A stretch of DNA of 64,000 nucleotides from Acidobacteriota bacterium (GCA_002730525.1 PCAK01000023.1:1-64000); one strand, 5' to 3'. Shown: positions 8,520-19,407, numbered from the stretch's first letter. Made by a program: numbers and translations. Notes: generated from the letters alone by a model not told the origin.

Positions 8520-11516
8520 ATGTCCGAAACGCGGCCGGACGGTCTCTCGTTCAGTTCGGGAAGCCGGCTGCGCAGCTTCCAAGACCTCGGGCTCTACCGC
8601 GTTAACGACATCCTCCTCGTTTCGACCCTCTACGACTCGTTCATCCTCGCCGAGGACGGCCGCCTCAGCGAGGTCATGCTCACCGAGTTCCTCGACCTCG
8701 ATCTGCACCACACGCCGCGCCTGACCCGTGTCTCCACGGGCGCCGAGGCGGTCGCGCTCGCCCGCGCCGAGAGCCGGTACAACCTCATCATCACGTCGCT
8801 GCACGTCGGCGACATGGACGCGCCGAAGCTGGCGGGGGAGATCGCCGCGGCCGGCCTGCAAACCCCGGTCATCGGCCTGGCCTACGACACCCGCGACCTG
8901 GATCGGTTCACGCCGGCGACCGAGATCTCGGCGATCAACAAGGTCTTCCTCTGGCAAGGCGACGTACGGATCCTCCTAGCGATCGTGAAGTACGTCGAGG
9001 ATCGGATGAACGTCGCCCGCGACACCGGCGAGATGGGCGTCCAGGCGATCATCGTCATCGAGGACAGCGTCCGCTACTATTCGTCGTTTCTGCCGGTCAT
9101 CTACACCGAACTGGTACACCACACGCACAACCTGCTGCCGGACGGCATGAACCGGTCGCACAAGCTGATGCGCATCCAGGCCCGGCCGAAGATCCTGCTG
9201 TGCACCTCCTACGAGGAGGCGTGGGACTACTTCGAGCAGTACCAGGCTGACGTGCTCGGCGTGATCTCGGATGTGGGCTTTCCCAAGGGCGGGGAAGTCG
9301 ACAAGAACGCCGGGTTCGAGTTCGCGCGGCGTGTTCGAGCCCTGCAGTCGGATGTGCCGATCATGCTGCAGTCGGGCTCGGGCTCATCCGACCATGTCGC
9401 GCGGGCCAAGGAGGCCAACGTCTTCTACGTCCGCAAGGGGTCGCCGTTCCTGCTGCACAGCTTGCGGCAGTTCATGACCGACGGTTTCGGTTTCGGCGAC
9501 TTCGTCTTCCGGCGCCCCGATGGGTCGGTCGTCTCGGTTGCCAAGGACCTACGCCAGCTCGAGACCCAACTGCGCGAGGCGCCGGGCGACAGCGTCGCCT
9601 TTCACGGTGAGCGGAATCATTTCTCGCGGTGGCTCAAGGCGCGGACGGAGTTCGAGTTGGCGCACTTCCTGCGGCCACGCAAGCTCGCCGACTACGACAC
9701 GGTCGAGGGCCTGCGCGAGGTGCTGATACAGGCGATTCACGACTACAACGAACAGCGCCACCGGGGAATCGTCGCTGACTTCGACCGCGAGCACTTCGAT
9801 CCGGCTCGGACGTTCGGCCGGATCGGCGCCGGATCGCTCGGCGGCAAGGGGCGCGGCCTGGCGTTCGCGAATTCGCTCTTGGCCGAGGAGATCTCCGCGT
9901 CGCGGCTTCCGGGGATCCGGCTCGGCGTGCCGCCGGCCGTGGTCCTGGCGACGGAGGTGTTCGACCGCTTCCTCGACGCGAACGACCTGCGCGACTTCGC
10001 CATCGAGTGCGACGACGACGACGCGCTGGTCGAGCGATTCCGCGAGGCCGGTTTTCCGGCACCGATTCAGCAGCAGCTGAGCGAGCTGATCCAGCTGATG
10101 GACTACCCGTTGGCGGTTCGTTCGTCGAGCCTGCTCGAGGATTCGCCCTACCAGCCGTTCGCGGGCGTGTACGAGACGGTGATGCTGCCGAACGACGACG
10201 CGGATCCGACGCGGCGGCTTCGGCGGCTTCTTGATGCCGTGAAGACCGTCTACGTGTCGATGTTTCGCCAGCGGTCGAAGCGCTATCTGCACGCCTCGCC
10301 GTATCGGCTCGAAGAAGAGAAGATGGCGGTGATCATCCAGAAGCTCATGGGCATGCACCACGCCGACCGGTTCTATCCCGATGTGGCGGGCGTCGCGCGG
10401 TCGCACAACTTCTATCCGGTCGCGCCGATCACCGCGGCCGACGGCGTGGCCGCGGTGGCGCTCGGGCTGGGCGCAACGGTGGTCGATGGCGAGGCGTGCT
10501 TCCGATTCTGTCCGCCGTATCCGCAGCACGTCGTGCAGTTCTCGTCGGTCGACGACATGCTCGCCAACTCCCAGCGCTCGTTCTATGCGCTCCAGCTCGG
10601 CCAGGACGGGTCCGACGAGGTGGGCAGCTCACAGTTCGAGTTGCAGCAGTTCGGGCTGGACACTGCCGAAGCCGATGGCAGCCTGCGATTCGTGGGGTCG
10701 ACGTTCTCGCCCGAGAACGACGCGATTTACGACGGCGTCGCCCGCCCGGGCGTCCGCCTCGTCAGCTTCGCGCCGATCTTGAAGCACAAGGTGTTTCCGC
10801 TTGCGGAATTGCTCCAGTCACTGCTCGAGGTGGGCCGCGCGGCGACCGGGGGACCGGTGGCGATCGAGTTTGCGTGCAACCTGGGCCTGCCCGACGATCA
10901 GCCGGCCGAGTTCGCGTTCCTGCAGCTACGTCCACTGGCGCTGTCCCGTGAACTGAGCGAACTGGATATGGGTGACGAGGACCCCGGCGACCTCGTCTGC
11001 ACGAGCGACGCGGTCCTCGGACACGGTCTGGTCGAGGACGTGCACGATCTGGTCTACGTTGACCCTCAGCGGTTCGATCGCGCCAAGACGCGTGATGTCG
11101 CGGTGGAGATCGCCAGGCTCAACGCGGTGCTCGAGAATGAGGGGAGGCCCTACGTTCTGATGGGCCTCGGCCGGTGGGGCTCGCGGGACCCGCACCTCGG
11201 AATTCCGGTCACGTGGGATCAGATCTCGGGTGCCCGCGCCATCGTCGAGGCCGGGTTCGAGGATATGCACGTGGCGCCGTCCGAGGGCTCGCACTTCTTC
11301 CAGAACATCACGGCCAGTCAGATCGGCTACTTCACGGTGAACCCGCAAGCGGGCGTGGGGTCGGTCGACTGGGGATGGTTGGCCGCGCAGCCGGCGACAA
11401 CCGAGATGACCTACGTGCGCCACCTCAGGTTCGAAGGGCTGCTCGTCGTGAAGATGAACGGGCAGCAGCATCGCGGCGTGATCCTCAAACCCGGCGCCGC
11501 TCCGGGCTCGCCCTAG
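8520..11516 (+). CDS. Pseudoreceiver-receiver-PEP-synthase N-domain (ATP-grasp) protein
   Basis: The protein has 998 residues. Residues about 20-165 look like a receiver fold whose phosphorylation strand reads IITSLHVGDMD without the usual Asp. Residues about 175-320 are a second receiver with an intact acid pair (E181/D182), acceptor D251 (VISDVGFP), S285 and K306 (VRKGSPF). From about 436 comes the PEP synthase/PPDK nucleotide-binding domain: GAGSLGGKGRGLA, then AVRSSSLLEDSPYQPFAGVY, EEEKMAVIIQKLMG and VALGLGATVVDGE. The swivelling phospho-His domain and the PEP/pyruvate barrel of true PEP synthase are absent, so it cannot complete that reaction alone. It sits between two glutamate dehydrogenase genes. 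A signalling or phosphotransfer role in carbon/nitrogen balance is inference only. The start is the ATG at 8520. Confidence 0.85.
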   Translation: MSETRPDGLSFSSGSRLRSFQDLGLYRVNDILLVSTLYDSFILAEDGRLSEVMLTEFLDLDLHHTPRLTRVSTGAEAVALARAESRYNLIITSLHVGDMDAPKLAGEIAAAGLQTPVIGLAYDTRDLDRFTPATEISAINKVFLWQGDVRILLAIVKYVEDRMNVARDTGEMGVQAIIVIEDSVRYYSSFLPVIYTELVHHTHNLLPDGMNRSHKLMRIQARPKILLCTSYEEAWDYFEQYQADVLGVISDVGFPKGGEVDKNAGFEFARRVRALQSDVPIMLQSGSGSSDHVARAKEANVFYVRKGSPFLLHSLRQFMTDGFGFGDFVFRRPDGSVVSVAKDLRQLETQLREAPGDSVAFHGERNHFSRWLKARTEFELAHFLRPRKLADYDTVEGLREVLIQAIHDYNEQRHRGIVADFDREHFDPARTFGRIGAGSLGGKGRGLAFANSLLAEEISASRLPGIRLGVPPAVVLATEVFDRFLDANDLRDFAIECDDDDALVERFREAGFPAPIQQQLSELIQLMDYPLAVRSSSLLEDSPYQPFAGVYETVMLPNDDADPTRRLRRLLDAVKTVYVSMFRQRSKRYLHASPYRLEEEKMAVIIQKLMGMHHADRFYPDVAGVARSHNFYPVAPITAADGVAAVALGLGATVVDGEACFRFCPPYPQHVVQFSSVDDMLANSQRSFYALQLGQDGSDEVGSSQFELQQFGLDTAEADGSLRFVGSTFSPENDAIYDGVARPGVRLVSFAPILKHKVFPLAELLQSLLEVGRAATGGPVAIEFACNLGLPDDQPAEFAFLQLRPLALSRELSELDMGDEDPGDLVCTSDAVLGHGLVEDVHDLVYVDPQRFDRAKTRDVAVEIARLNAVLENEGRPYVLMGLGRWGSRDPHLGIPVTWDQISGARAIVEAGFEDMHVAPSEGSHFFQNITASQIGYFTVNPQAGVGSVDWGWLAAQPATTEMTYVRHLRFEGLLVVKMNGQQHRGVILKPGAAPGSP

Positions 11517-12763
11517 GCGTACAGGCCGCGCATCCGGGTCGCGCCCGCGACGCGCCTGATGGCGACGATGTAGGCCGCCGCCCGGAGGTCCGTGTCGAAG
11601 GCCATCGAGGTGTCCAGCACGTCCGTGAACGCCTCACAGAGCTTCCGCTCGAGCCGGTCGTTCACTTCCGCCTCGGTCCAGAAGTAGCCGTAGCGGTCCT
11701 GCACCCACTCGAAGTACGACGCGGTCACGCCGCCGCTGTTCGCCAGGATATCGGGGACGACGAAGACCCCCCGTTCGTGGAGCTGCGCGTGCGCGTCGGG
11801 AGTGGTGGGCCCGTTGGCGCCCTCAACGACGATCTTCGCCTTGATGTGCGGTGCATTGTCGGCCGTGATCTGGTTGCCCAACGCCGCCGGCACGAGCACG
11901 TCCACGTCCAATTCGAAGAGCGCCGGGCCGTCGAGGGGATCCGCGTGCGGGAATCCCGCGACGGTTCGGTGTTCGTCGACGTGGCGCTGCAGCGCGGCGA
12001 CATCGATGCCTTCCGGGTCATGCACGCCGCCGCCGTGGTCGGTCACGGCGACGATCTTCGCGCCGAGTTCGGTGAGCAGGGCCGCCGTAACCGATCCGAC
12101 GTTGCCGAAGCCCTGGATGGCCACGGTCGCCTTCGTCATGTCGAGCCCAAGATGCTTGGCCGCCTCGTGCGTGATGATCGTCACCCCGCGCCCTGTCGCC
12201 TCCCGGCGGCCCAGCGAGCCGCCGAGCTCGACCGGTTTGCCGGTGACGACCGCGGTCACGGTGCGACCGTGGTGCATGCTGTAGGTATCCATCACCCAGG
12301 CCATGACCTGGGCGTTCGTGTTGACGTCAGGCGCCGGGATGTCCTTCTCCGGGCCGATGGCGTCGACGATCTCTGCGATGTAGCGACGCGTCAGCGCTTC
12401 GATCTCCCGTTTGGACAGTGTCGCCGGGTCGCACACGACGCCGCCCTTGGCGCCGCCGAACGGGATGTGCGCGATCGCGCACTTCCACGTCATCCAGGCC
12501 GCGAGCGCGGTGACCTCGTCGAGGTTGACGCCCGGATGAAAGCGGATGCCGCCCTTGCACGGCCCGAGCATCATGCTGTACTGGACACGGAAGCCTTTGA
12601 AGACGCGCACCGAACCATCGTCCATCTGGACCGGGCACGACACGATGATCTGGCGCATCGGGTTCGTGAGGATCTCCCAGATGCTCGGCTCCAGGTCGAG
12701 GCGCTTGGCGGCGCCGCTGAATTCCTGCAGCATGGCGTCGAACATGCTGTCGTTCTGACTCAT
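11513..12763 (-). CDS. Glu/Leu/Phe/Val-family glutamate dehydrogenase
   Basis: The 416-residue enzyme belongs to a different GDH branch from the 7024 gene, being closer to the catabolic, NAD-type enzymes. Motifs are GPCKGGIRFHPGVNLDEV, IPFGGAKGGVVCDP (catalytic Lys), VAIQGFGNVGSV (dinucleotide fold) and VEGANGPTTPDA. Leu, Val or Phe as substrate is less likely because of the GGIRFHP context but is not excluded. The start at 12763 (MSQNDSMF) has GGGAGACC upstream. Its 3' end overlaps the ATP-grasp gene by four bases, CTAG, which supplies both stop codons. One GDH for synthesis and one for breakdown would suit a regulator between them. Confidence 0.93.
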   Translation of the reverse strand: MSQNDSMFDAMLQEFSGAAKRLDLEPSIWEILTNPMRQIIVSCPVQMDDGSVRVFKGFRVQYSMMLGPCKGGIRFHPGVNLDEVTALAAWMTWKCAIAHIPFGGAKGGVVCDPATLSKREIEALTRRYIAEIVDAIGPEKDIPAPDVNTNAQVMAWVMDTYSMHHGRTVTAVVTGKPVELGGSLGRREATGRGVTIITHEAAKHLGLDMTKATVAIQGFGNVGSVTAALLTELGAKIVAVTDHGGGVHDPEGIDVAALQRHVDEHRTVAGFPHADPLDGPALFELDVDVLVPAALGNQITADNAPHIKAKIVVEGANGPTTPDAHAQLHERGVFVVPDILANSGGVTASYFEWVQDRYGYFWTEAEVNDRLERKLCEAFTDVLDTSMAFDTDLRAAAYIVAIRRVAGATRMRGLYA

Positions 12764-12841
12764 GAGGTCTCCCGTCGCGCCCGCCAGCGAGCGCATCACC
12801 CAAGATCCTACTGCACTCGCGGGTGGGCGCCGCCGTGAACG

Positions 12842-12871
12842 TTGATTTCCACCGCCGTCCGCGCCTATGCT
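12842..12871 (+). promoter_or_regulatory. Promoter of the acyl-CoA mutase operon
   Basis: TTGATT (12842-12847), an 18-base spacer and TATGCT (12866-12871). Transcription would begin near 12878, about 35 bases before the mutase ATG. The gap holds no cobalamin-riboswitch-sized leader. Confidence 0.5.
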
Positions 12872-12912
12872 GACGCATCGGTGCCGCCCGACGTTGACAC
12901 TGCGTGCCCACC

Positions 12913-14553
12913 ATGAACCCCGTCAGGTCAGACGCGCCGCCCAATCACGCTCCCGCTCGTCCGCCACGGCCAGAGCGGTTCACGACGATCTCGAACTTGC
13001 CGATCGCGACGGTGTACGGCCCGGCGGCAACCGCCGATCTGGTCTACGATCAGGACCTGGGAGACCCCGGCCAGTTTCCTTATACCCGCGGCATCCACCC
13101 CAGCGGCTATGCCGGCAAGCTCTGGACGATGCGGCAGTTCGCCGGCTTCGGCACACCGGACGAGACCAACGCGCGGTATCGGCAGTTGCTCGACGCGGGG
13201 GGCACCGGGCTCAGCGTGGCGTTCGACTTGCCGACGCTGATGGGGCGGGACCCGGACCATCCCCTGTCGCTGGGCGAGGTCGGCAAGTGCGGCGTCAGTG
13301 TGGCATCGCTCGCCGACATGGAGCGGCTCTTCGCCCAGATCCCGCTCTCGACGATCACGACGTCGATGACCATCAATTCGCCCGCGGCGATACTGCTCGC
13401 CATGTATCTCGTGGTGGCGGAGCAGCAGGGGGCAGATTGGCGCGAGATCTCGGGCACGATTCAGAACGACATCCTGAAGGAGTACATCGCGCAGAAGGAA
13501 TACATCTATCCGCTCGGGCCATCGATGCGGCTCGTGACCGACGTATTCGGCTTCTGCGCCGAGCGGGGGCCGCGCTGGAATACGATCTCGGTGAGCGGCT
13601 ATCACATCCGGGAGGCCGGCTCGACCGCGTTGCAGGAGCTGGCCTTTACGCTGCGCGACGGGATCGAGTACGTCGAGTACGGGATCGAGGCGGGTCTCGC
13701 GGTCGATGCGTTCGTGCCGCGGATGTCGTTCTTCTTCAATGCCCACAACGAGTTCTTCGAGGAAATCGCCAAGTACCGCGCGGCCCGCCGGCTGTGGAGC
13801 CGCGTGATGCGCGACCGGTTCGGCGCGACGGACGAGCGGTCGTGGAAGCTCAGGTTTCACGCGCAAACGGCCGGAGTATCGCTCACGGCCCAGCAGCCGC
13901 ACAACAACGTCATCCGGACGGCGGTGCAGGCGCTGGCCGCCGTGCTCGGCGGCGCGAATTCGCTGCATACGAATTCGCTGGACGAAGCGCTCGCGCTGCC
14001 GACCGTCGAGGCCGCCACGCTAGCGCTGCGGACGCAACAGATCCTCGCCCACGAGAGCGGATTGGCCGACGTCGCCGATCCGCTGGGGGGCTCCTACTAT
14101 CTCGAGGCGCTCACGGACGAGCTCGAAGCCGGCGCCTTCGAGCACTTCAAGACGATTGACGATCTCGGTGGCATGGTCGCGGCGATCGAGCAGGGATATC
14201 CCCAGCGGGAGATCGCGAACAGCGCGTACAAATTCCAGACGGAAGTCGAGCAGGGCGTGCGCGGCATCGTTGGGGTCAACGTGCATGCCGACGACACCGC
14301 GCCCGGCGTGCCCACGCTGTACATCGACGAAGGCGTGGCCGACGATCAGGTCGCGCGACTCGCCGACCTTCGACGGACACGGGATGGTGACCGCGTGACA
14401 CGGTCGCTCGACGCGCTGCGCGAGACCGCGCGCGGACGGGAGAACCTGATGCCGAAGCTCCTCGACTGCGTCAGCGCCTATGCGACGCTGGGCGAGATGT
14501 GCGATGCGTTCCGCGATGTCTGGGGCGAATACGAGGAGGCGCCGGCGATTTGA
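12913..14553 (+). CDS. B12-dependent acyl-CoA mutase, large (catalytic) subunit
   Basis: The TIM-barrel subunit of a methylmalonyl-CoA mutase-type enzyme, 546 residues, without the C-terminal B12 domain (encoded by the next gene). [20 protein letters not shown] matches the family's substrate-entry segment. [30 protein letters not shown] and the [15 protein letters not shown] segment are also present. Where mammalian mutase has TMY before the active-site Tyr, this protein has SGY, so methylmalonyl-CoA is likely but a related acyl-CoA is possible. The start is the ATG at 12913; a GTG at 12904 is possible. MeaB and an epimerase lie 28 kb downstream. Confidence 0.92.
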   Translation: MNPVRSDAPPNHAPARPPRPERFTTISNLPIATVYGPAATADLVYDQDLGDPGQFPYTRGIHPSGYAGKLWTMRQFAGFGTPDETNARYRQLLDAGGTGLSVAFDLPTLMGRDPDHPLSLGEVGKCGVSVASLADMERLFAQIPLSTITTSMTINSPAAILLAMYLVVAEQQGADWREISGTIQNDILKEYIAQKEYIYPLGPSMRLVTDVFGFCAERGPRWNTISVSGYHIREAGSTALQELAFTLRDGIEYVEYGIEAGLAVDAFVPRMSFFFNAHNEFFEEIAKYRAARRLWSRVMRDRFGATDERSWKLRFHAQTAGVSLTAQQPHNNVIRTAVQALAAVLGGANSLHTNSLDEALALPTVEAATLALRTQQILAHESGLADVADPLGGSYYLEALTDELEAGAFEHFKTIDDLGGMVAAIEQGYPQREIANSAYKFQTEVEQGVRGIVGVNVHADDTAPGVPTLYIDEGVADDQVARLADLRRTRDGDRVTRSLDALRETARGRENLMPKLLDCVSAYATLGEMCDAFRDVWGEYEEAPAI

Positions 14554-14975
14554 GCGCTCTAGCGGGCATGCGGAACATTCGCGTCGTCATCGCCAAGCCT
14601 GGCCTGGACGGGCACGACCGCGGCGCCAAGGTGATCGCCCGGGCGCTGCGTGACGCCGGGATGGAGGTGATCTATACCGGCCTCCGCCAGACCCCGGAGC
14701 AGATCGTGGACGCCGCGCTTCAGGAAGACGCCGACGTGATCGGGCTCTCCATTCTGTCGGGCGCGCACAACCATATCTGCCCTCGCGTCGTCGAGTTGCT
14801 GGAGGCCAGGAAGATCCCGGACGTGCTCGTCGTGGTGGGTGGCATCATTCCCGATGCTGATCTGCCGAAACTGCACGCGATTGGTATCACGGGCGTCTTC
14901 CCGCCGGGCACGTCGATGCAGGCGATCGTCGAGTTCATTCGTCAGCACGCCCGACCCGAGGCCGCGACCTCGTGA
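14550..14975 (+). CDS. Cobalamin-binding small subunit of acyl-CoA mutase
   Basis: The Rossmann-like B12 domain carries the signature [20 protein letters not shown], whose DxHxxG His replaces dimethylbenzimidazole as the lower cobalt ligand, followed by LSILSGAHN and [10 protein letters not shown]. At about 140 residues it is a complete stand-alone domain. A TTG at 14550 overlaps the large-subunit stop (TTGA) with AGGAGG ten bases upstream, so translational coupling is likely. The ATG at 14568 is the alternative start. Together with the preceding gene it makes a split, heteromeric mutase. Confidence 0.93.
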   Translation: MSALAGMRNIRVVIAKPGLDGHDRGAKVIARALRDAGMEVIYTGLRQTPEQIVDAALQEDADVIGLSILSGAHNHICPRVVELLEARKIPDVLVVVGGIIPDADLPKLHAIGITGVFPPGTSMQAIVEFIRQHARPEAATS

Positions 14976-15003
14976 GTCGAGCCACGTCCGAACGCGTCGT
15001 CGC

Positions 15004-15032
15004 TTGACGTTCCACGCAGCGGCGGATACGCT
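15004..15032 (+). promoter_or_regulatory. Promoter immediately before the response regulator
   Basis: TTGACG (15004-15009), a 17-base spacer and TACGCT (15027-15032). The expected transcript start, near 15039, is about three bases before the ATG at 15042, implying a nearly leaderless mRNA. Confidence 0.5.
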
Positions 15033-15041
15033 CCAGAAAAT

Positions 15042-15824
15042 ATGCCCCACCGCCTCCTGCTTGCCGACGACTCCGTGACGATCCAGCGCGTGATCGAGCT
15101 GACGTTCACAGAGGAAGACGTGACGGTCACCGCCGTGGGCGATGGCCAGCAGGCGATCGATCAGATCAGCGCGGAACCGCCGGACATCGTGCTCGCCGAC
15201 GTCGGCATGCCGGAGAAGACTGGCTACGAAGTGGCGGAGTTCGTGAAGGGTGACCCGGTGTTGTCGCGCATTCCGGTCATCCTCCTCACCGGGGCGTACG
15301 AACCGGTCGACAAGGAGCGCGCGAAGCGGATCGGCTGCGACGGCGTCATGGAGAAACCGTTCGAGCCGCAGATGGTGATCAACCGTGTCCGGGACCTGCT
15401 CGCGGGTGAGCGACCCGCGTCGCTCTGGACGGCTCCGCTCGACGATGAGGTGTCGGGCGTCGGTGCGCCGGCCACCGCCCCGATACGCGAGGTCGGCGGC
15501 CCGGCTGCCGAGACGACGGCCCTGGCCGCCGCCTCGTCGCCGATCGCCTCGGCCGCGCCCGCGGCACCCGTGTCGCTGGCCGAGGCGTTCGCCGCGCTGC
15601 TCGCAGCGGAGCAGGGCTGGCCGTCGCCGCCACCCACGGCCGGCGACCGAACTGCCTCCAGCCTTGCGACCGAACGCCTGGCGGCTGCGGTGACCCGACG
15701 AGTCCTCGATCAGCTGACCGATCAGGTCGTCGAGGATGCGGTCACGCGGGAGGTCTCTCAGGTGGCCGAGCGGCTCGTCCAGGACGAGATTGACCGGATC
15801 AAGTCCGACGCCGACGCCACCTAG
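15042..15824 (+). CDS. Response regulator with C-terminal helical region
   Basis: Residues 1-120 are a CheY-like receiver: [20 protein letters not shown] (acid pair DD), [16 protein letters not shown] (acceptor Asp), [10 protein letters not shown] (Thr) and VMEKPFEPQ (Lys). A Pro/Ala-rich linker of about 75 residues follows, then about 50 helix-forming residues ([20 protein letters not shown]) ending near the C-terminus. No DNA-binding domain is visible, so output is probably by protein contact. No histidine kinase is adjacent. Total length is 260 residues. Its place after the mutase genes does not define a pathway, and a separate promoter is seen. Confidence 0.88.
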   Translation: MPHRLLLADDSVTIQRVIELTFTEEDVTVTAVGDGQQAIDQISAEPPDIVLADVGMPEKTGYEVAEFVKGDPVLSRIPVILLTGAYEPVDKERAKRIGCDGVMEKPFEPQMVINRVRDLLAGERPASLWTAPLDDEVSGVGAPATAPIREVGGPAAETTALAAASSPIASAAPAAPVSLAEAFAALLAAEQGWPSPPPTAGDRTASSLATERLAAAVTRRVLDQLTDQVVEDAVTREVSQVAERLVQDEIDRIKSDADAT

Positions 15825-15870
15825 TCCGTTCCGCCCCCGCCCTGCCTCCGGGACCGATCTCCGCCGAGCC

Positions 15871-15879
15871 TGATACGAT
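15871..15879 (+). promoter_or_regulatory. Extended -10 before valS
   Basis: TGATACGAT is an extended -10 (TGNTANNNT) ending 10 bases before the valS ATG. No good -35 is seen. The leader would be only a few bases. Confidence 0.4.
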
Positions 15880-15889
15880 CAGAGCGCCC

Positions 15890-18562
15890 ATGCCCAAGGT
15901 CGAGCTGTCAAAGACGTTCGAGCATCGCGAAGTCGATCCCAAGTGGTACGCCTTCTGGGAGTCGATCGGGGCGTTTCGCGCCGATCCCGGCTCGGGCCGG
16001 CCGCCATTCAGCATGGTGCTGCCGCCGCCCAACGTGACCGGGTGGCTCCACATCGGGCATGCCCTCAATCAGACGCTGCCCGACATCGTCGCGCGCTGGC
16101 GCCGGATGCGCGGTGACGATGTCCTCTGGCTTCCGGGCACGGACCACGCCGGTATCGCCACCCAGAATGTCGTGGAGCGCCACCTGGCCGACGAGGGGAA
16201 GACCCGGCACGACCTGGGTCGCGACGCGTTCGAGGCTCGTGTCTGGGACTGGGCCCGGAAGAGCAAGGGCACGATCATCGGCCAGATGCGCACGCTGGGT
16301 TCCTCGGTCGACTGGAGCCGTGAGCGGTTTACTCTCGATGAAGATCTCTCGCGTGCCGTCCGGAAAGTGTTCGTCACGCTCTACGACGAGGGCTTGATCT
16401 ATCGCGGGAAGTACATCGTCAACTGGTGTCCGCGGTGTCGGACGGCGCTGTCGGACCTGGAGGTCGTGCACAAGGAGACGAACGGTTCGCTCTACTACGT
16501 GCGATATCCGTACGCGGAGGGCGAGGGTGACGGATACGTGATGGTCGCGACGACGCGTCCCGAGACGATGCTCGGGGACACCGCCGTGGCCGTGCATCCG
16601 GACGACGAGCGGTACCGAGCTGCCGTCGGTCGGCGCCTCCGGCTTCCGATTCTGGGCCGCGAGCTGCCGATCATCGCCGATGCGTTCGTGGAACCGGAGT
16701 TCGGCACCGGCGCCGTCAAGGTGACCCCCGCCCATGATCCCAACGACTTTGCGATGGGCGAGCGCCACGATCTCCCGCAGGAGTCGGTGATCGACGAAGA
16801 CGGGAGGATGACGGAGGTGGCGGGGCCGTTTGCCGGCCTCGATCGGCGCAAAGCGCGCGCCGCGGTGGTCGAACAACTAGAGCGCGACGGCGCGCTGGAC
16901 CACACCGAAGACCACAGGCATGCGGTCGGGCACTGCCAGCGCTGCGGGACGGTCGTCGAGCCACTCGTGTCGACCCAGTGGTTCGTCCGCATCGGCCCGC
17001 TGGCGGAGCCGGCGATCGATGCGGTGCGCACGGGCCGGATCACGTTCGTACCCGAGAACTGGGAGAAGACCTACTTCGAGTGGATGACCAACATCCACGA
17101 CTGGTGCATCTCCCGCCAGCTCTGGTGGGGGCACCGGATCCCGGCGTGGTACTGCGATGCCTGCGACCGGACGATCGTGGCGGAGGAGACGCCCGCACGC
17201 TGCGCGTGTGGCGGTGCTCTTCGGCAGGATACCGATGTGCTGGACACCTGGTTCAGTTCCGGGCTCTGGCCGTTCAGCACGATGGGCTGGCCGGAGCCCA
17301 CGGCCGACCTCGAGCGCTACTACCCGACCAGCGTGATGATTACCGGCCTCGACATCATCTTCTTCTGGGTGGCGCGGATGATCATGCTCGGCCTGAAGTT
17401 CGGGCAGGAGGTGCCGTTCCGGAAGGTCTACATCACCTCGCTCGTGCGCGACGCGCACGGGAAGAAGATGAGCAAGTCGAAGGGCAACGTCGTCAATCCA
17501 CTCGAGTTGATGGACGAGATCGGCGCCGATGCCCTACGGTTCACGCTGACCGCGCTCGCCTCGCCCGGTATGGACATCTCGCTGTCCGAGGGCCGGCTGC
17601 GGGGCTATCGCCAGTTCGTCAACAAGATCTGGAACGCCTCACGCTTCGTGCTGCTGCAGATCGGGGAGGTCGAGACCCGGCCCGAGCCGCCCGCTCGGCC
17701 GGCCGCGCTCGCGCATCGGTGGATCTTGCATCGCGTCAGCGCCATGGGCGCCGAGGTCAACGCCGCGCTCGACGCGTTCCGCTTCGACGTGGCCGCCGAC
17801 CGGCTCTACCATTTCTTCTGGCACGAGTACGCTGACTGGTACATCGAGCTGGTCAAGCCGTATCTCCAGTCGGATGGGCCCGATCGCGAAACCGCGGTGG
17901 CCGTGCTCCTGGAGGTGCACGACCGGACCTTGCGCTTGCTGCACCCGATCATCCCGTTCGTCACCGAGGAGGTCTGGCAGCAGCTGCCTCGGCGACCGGC
18001 CGACGGCCGCACGGCCGACGGCGAGCACCAGACGCTCACGCTCGCGGCATTCCCGATGGGGGAGCCCGCGTGGTTCGATGAGGACGCGGTCGCCGAGATG
18101 GCGGTCCTGCAGGAGGTCATCACCGCCATCCGGACGGTCCGGTCGGAATGGGGGGTGGCCCCCGCCAAGAAGCTGGTGGCATTTGTCGAGGGAGCCGACG
18201 CGGCCACGCGCGCAACGCTCGAGGGCAGCCGGGATCACCTCATGCGTCTGGCCGGGCTCGAACGATTCGAGTTCGAAGAGCGCGTGGCGCGTGACCCGGA
18301 GACGGCGGTGCGCGTCGTGCGCGGGCTGCAATTACACCTGCCGCTTGCCGGCATCGTCGATAGACAGGCCGAACTGCGACGCATCGAGAAGGAACTGGCC
18401 AAGGTGGGTAAGCAGCAGGCTGCGGATGAGGCGAAGCTGGGGAACCCGAAGTTCCGTGAGCGCGCCGCACTCGAGATCGTCGCCGAGACCGAGGCGCGCC
18501 TCCGGGGCGTGACCGAGCAGCGACAGAAGCTCGAAACACTGCTGCAGGAGCTGTCCCGGTGA
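15890..18562 (+). CDS. valS: Valyl-tRNA synthetase
   Basis: This class I synthetase charges tRNA-Val and edits misactivated Thr. At 890 residues it has the full family length. [18 protein letters not shown] contains the HIGH motif near residue 52. The editing insert has [19 protein letters not shown]. Cys pairs (CPRCRTAL and CDACDRT...CACGG) are probable zinc sites. [14 protein letters not shown] carries KMSKS. The last 65 or so residues form the coiled-coil tRNA-binding arm typical of ValRS ([15 protein letters not shown]). The stop overlaps nadC by GTGA. Confidence 0.98.
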   Translation: MPKVELSKTFEHREVDPKWYAFWESIGAFRADPGSGRPPFSMVLPPPNVTGWLHIGHALNQTLPDIVARWRRMRGDDVLWLPGTDHAGIATQNVVERHLADEGKTRHDLGRDAFEARVWDWARKSKGTIIGQMRTLGSSVDWSRERFTLDEDLSRAVRKVFVTLYDEGLIYRGKYIVNWCPRCRTALSDLEVVHKETNGSLYYVRYPYAEGEGDGYVMVATTRPETMLGDTAVAVHPDDERYRAAVGRRLRLPILGRELPIIADAFVEPEFGTGAVKVTPAHDPNDFAMGERHDLPQESVIDEDGRMTEVAGPFAGLDRRKARAAVVEQLERDGALDHTEDHRHAVGHCQRCGTVVEPLVSTQWFVRIGPLAEPAIDAVRTGRITFVPENWEKTYFEWMTNIHDWCISRQLWWGHRIPAWYCDACDRTIVAEETPARCACGGALRQDTDVLDTWFSSGLWPFSTMGWPEPTADLERYYPTSVMITGLDIIFFWVARMIMLGLKFGQEVPFRKVYITSLVRDAHGKKMSKSKGNVVNPLELMDEIGADALRFTLTALASPGMDISLSEGRLRGYRQFVNKIWNASRFVLLQIGEVETRPEPPARPAALAHRWILHRVSAMGAEVNAALDAFRFDVAADRLYHFFWHEYADWYIELVKPYLQSDGPDRETAVAVLLEVHDRTLRLLHPIIPFVTEEVWQQLPRRPADGRTADGEHQTLTLAAFPMGEPAWFDEDAVAEMAVLQEVITAIRTVRSEWGVAPAKKLVAFVEGADAATRATLEGSRDHLMRLAGLERFEFEERVARDPETAVRVVRGLQLHLPLAGIVDRQAELRRIEKELAKVGKQQAADEAKLGNPKFRERAALEIVAETEARLRGVTEQRQKLETLLQELSR

Positions 18563-19407
18563 CCACGCGCCCGCTCGAGCCAGCGATCTATCGCGAGCTC
18601 GTCCGGCGGGCGCTGGAAGAGGATGTCGGGGCGGGCGACGTCACCAGCGCAGCGGTGGTGCCGGCGGCCGCCCGGGCCGCGGGCTGGATCGTCGCGAACG
18701 CCTCCTGTGTCGTGGCCGGCCTCGGCATTGTCGCCGAGGTCTTCCATCAGCTCGATCCGGACATCGTGGTGGCGCCTCGCCGAGCCGACGGTGACGGGTG
18801 CACGGCCGGCGACGTCGTGGTCGATCTATCCGGTGGCGGGCGGGTGCTGTTGACCGGCGAGCGGACCGCGCTGAACTTTTTGCAGCGGCTTTCTGGCATC
18901 GCGACCCTCACGCGCGCCTTCGTCGCGGTCGCCGGCGCCGTCACCGTGCTCGACACGCGCAAGACCACCCCGACGCTCAGACAGCTGGAGAAGTACGCCG
19001 TGCGCGTAGGCGGCGGACGAAATCACCGGTTCGCGCTCGATGACGGTGTGCTGATCAAGGACAACCACATCGTGCTGGCCGGCGGCGTCGAACCGGCCGT
19101 GCGGTCGATGCGCGCGGCCAACGGCGCGAGGCCGATTCAGGTCGAGGTCGAGAGCCTGACGCAGGCCGACGCGGCGCTGGCGGCCGGCACGGATCGGCTG
19201 CTGGTCGACAACATGGCCGACAGCGACGTGCGTGAAGTGGTCCGCCGCAGCCGCGGCCGAGCCACGGTGGAAGTCTCGGGCGGTGTATCACTGGAGCGGA
19301 TGGCCGGGATCGCCACGACCGGAGCTGACTTCGTGTCGATCGGTGCGCTCACCCATTCGGCCCCGGCCGTGGACTTCGGGCTGGAACTCGAGCGTCGCGA
19401 ACCGTGA
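18559..19407 (+). CDS. nadC: Nicotinate-nucleotide pyrophosphorylase (carboxylating)
   Basis: This quinolinate phosphoribosyltransferase makes nicotinate mononucleotide in de novo NAD synthesis. The 282-residue protein has the family's [34 protein letters not shown] and [20 protein letters not shown] segments, which hold the Arg/Lys/His residues that bind quinolinate and PRPP. VEVESL and VEVSGGV near the C-terminus are barrel strands. It starts with GTG in a GTGA overlap with valS and ends in a GTGA overlap with birA, so the operon is translationally coupled. Confidence 0.97.
   Translation: MTTRPLEPAIYRELVRRALEEDVGAGDVTSAAVVPAAARAAGWIVANASCVVAGLGIVAEVFHQLDPDIVVAPRRADGDGCTAGDVVVDLSGGGRVLLTGERTALNFLQRLSGIATLTRAFVAVAGAVTVLDTRKTTPTLRQLEKYAVRVGGGRNHRFALDDGVLIKDNHIVLAGGVEPAVRSMRAANGARPIQVEVESLTQADAALAAGTDRLLVDNMADSDVREVVRRSRGRATVEVSGGVSLERMAGIATTGADFVSIGALTHSAPAVDFGLELERREP

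Noticed and set aside
11174-12838. 554-codon forward frame across the ATP-grasp end and the GDH gene
   Set aside because: It lies out of frame in one gene and antisense to the other, with no promoter or protein family.
12764-12912. Cobalamin riboswitch before the B12 mutase
   Set aside because: The predicted leader is about 35 bases, too short for the aptamer, and no B12-box was seen.
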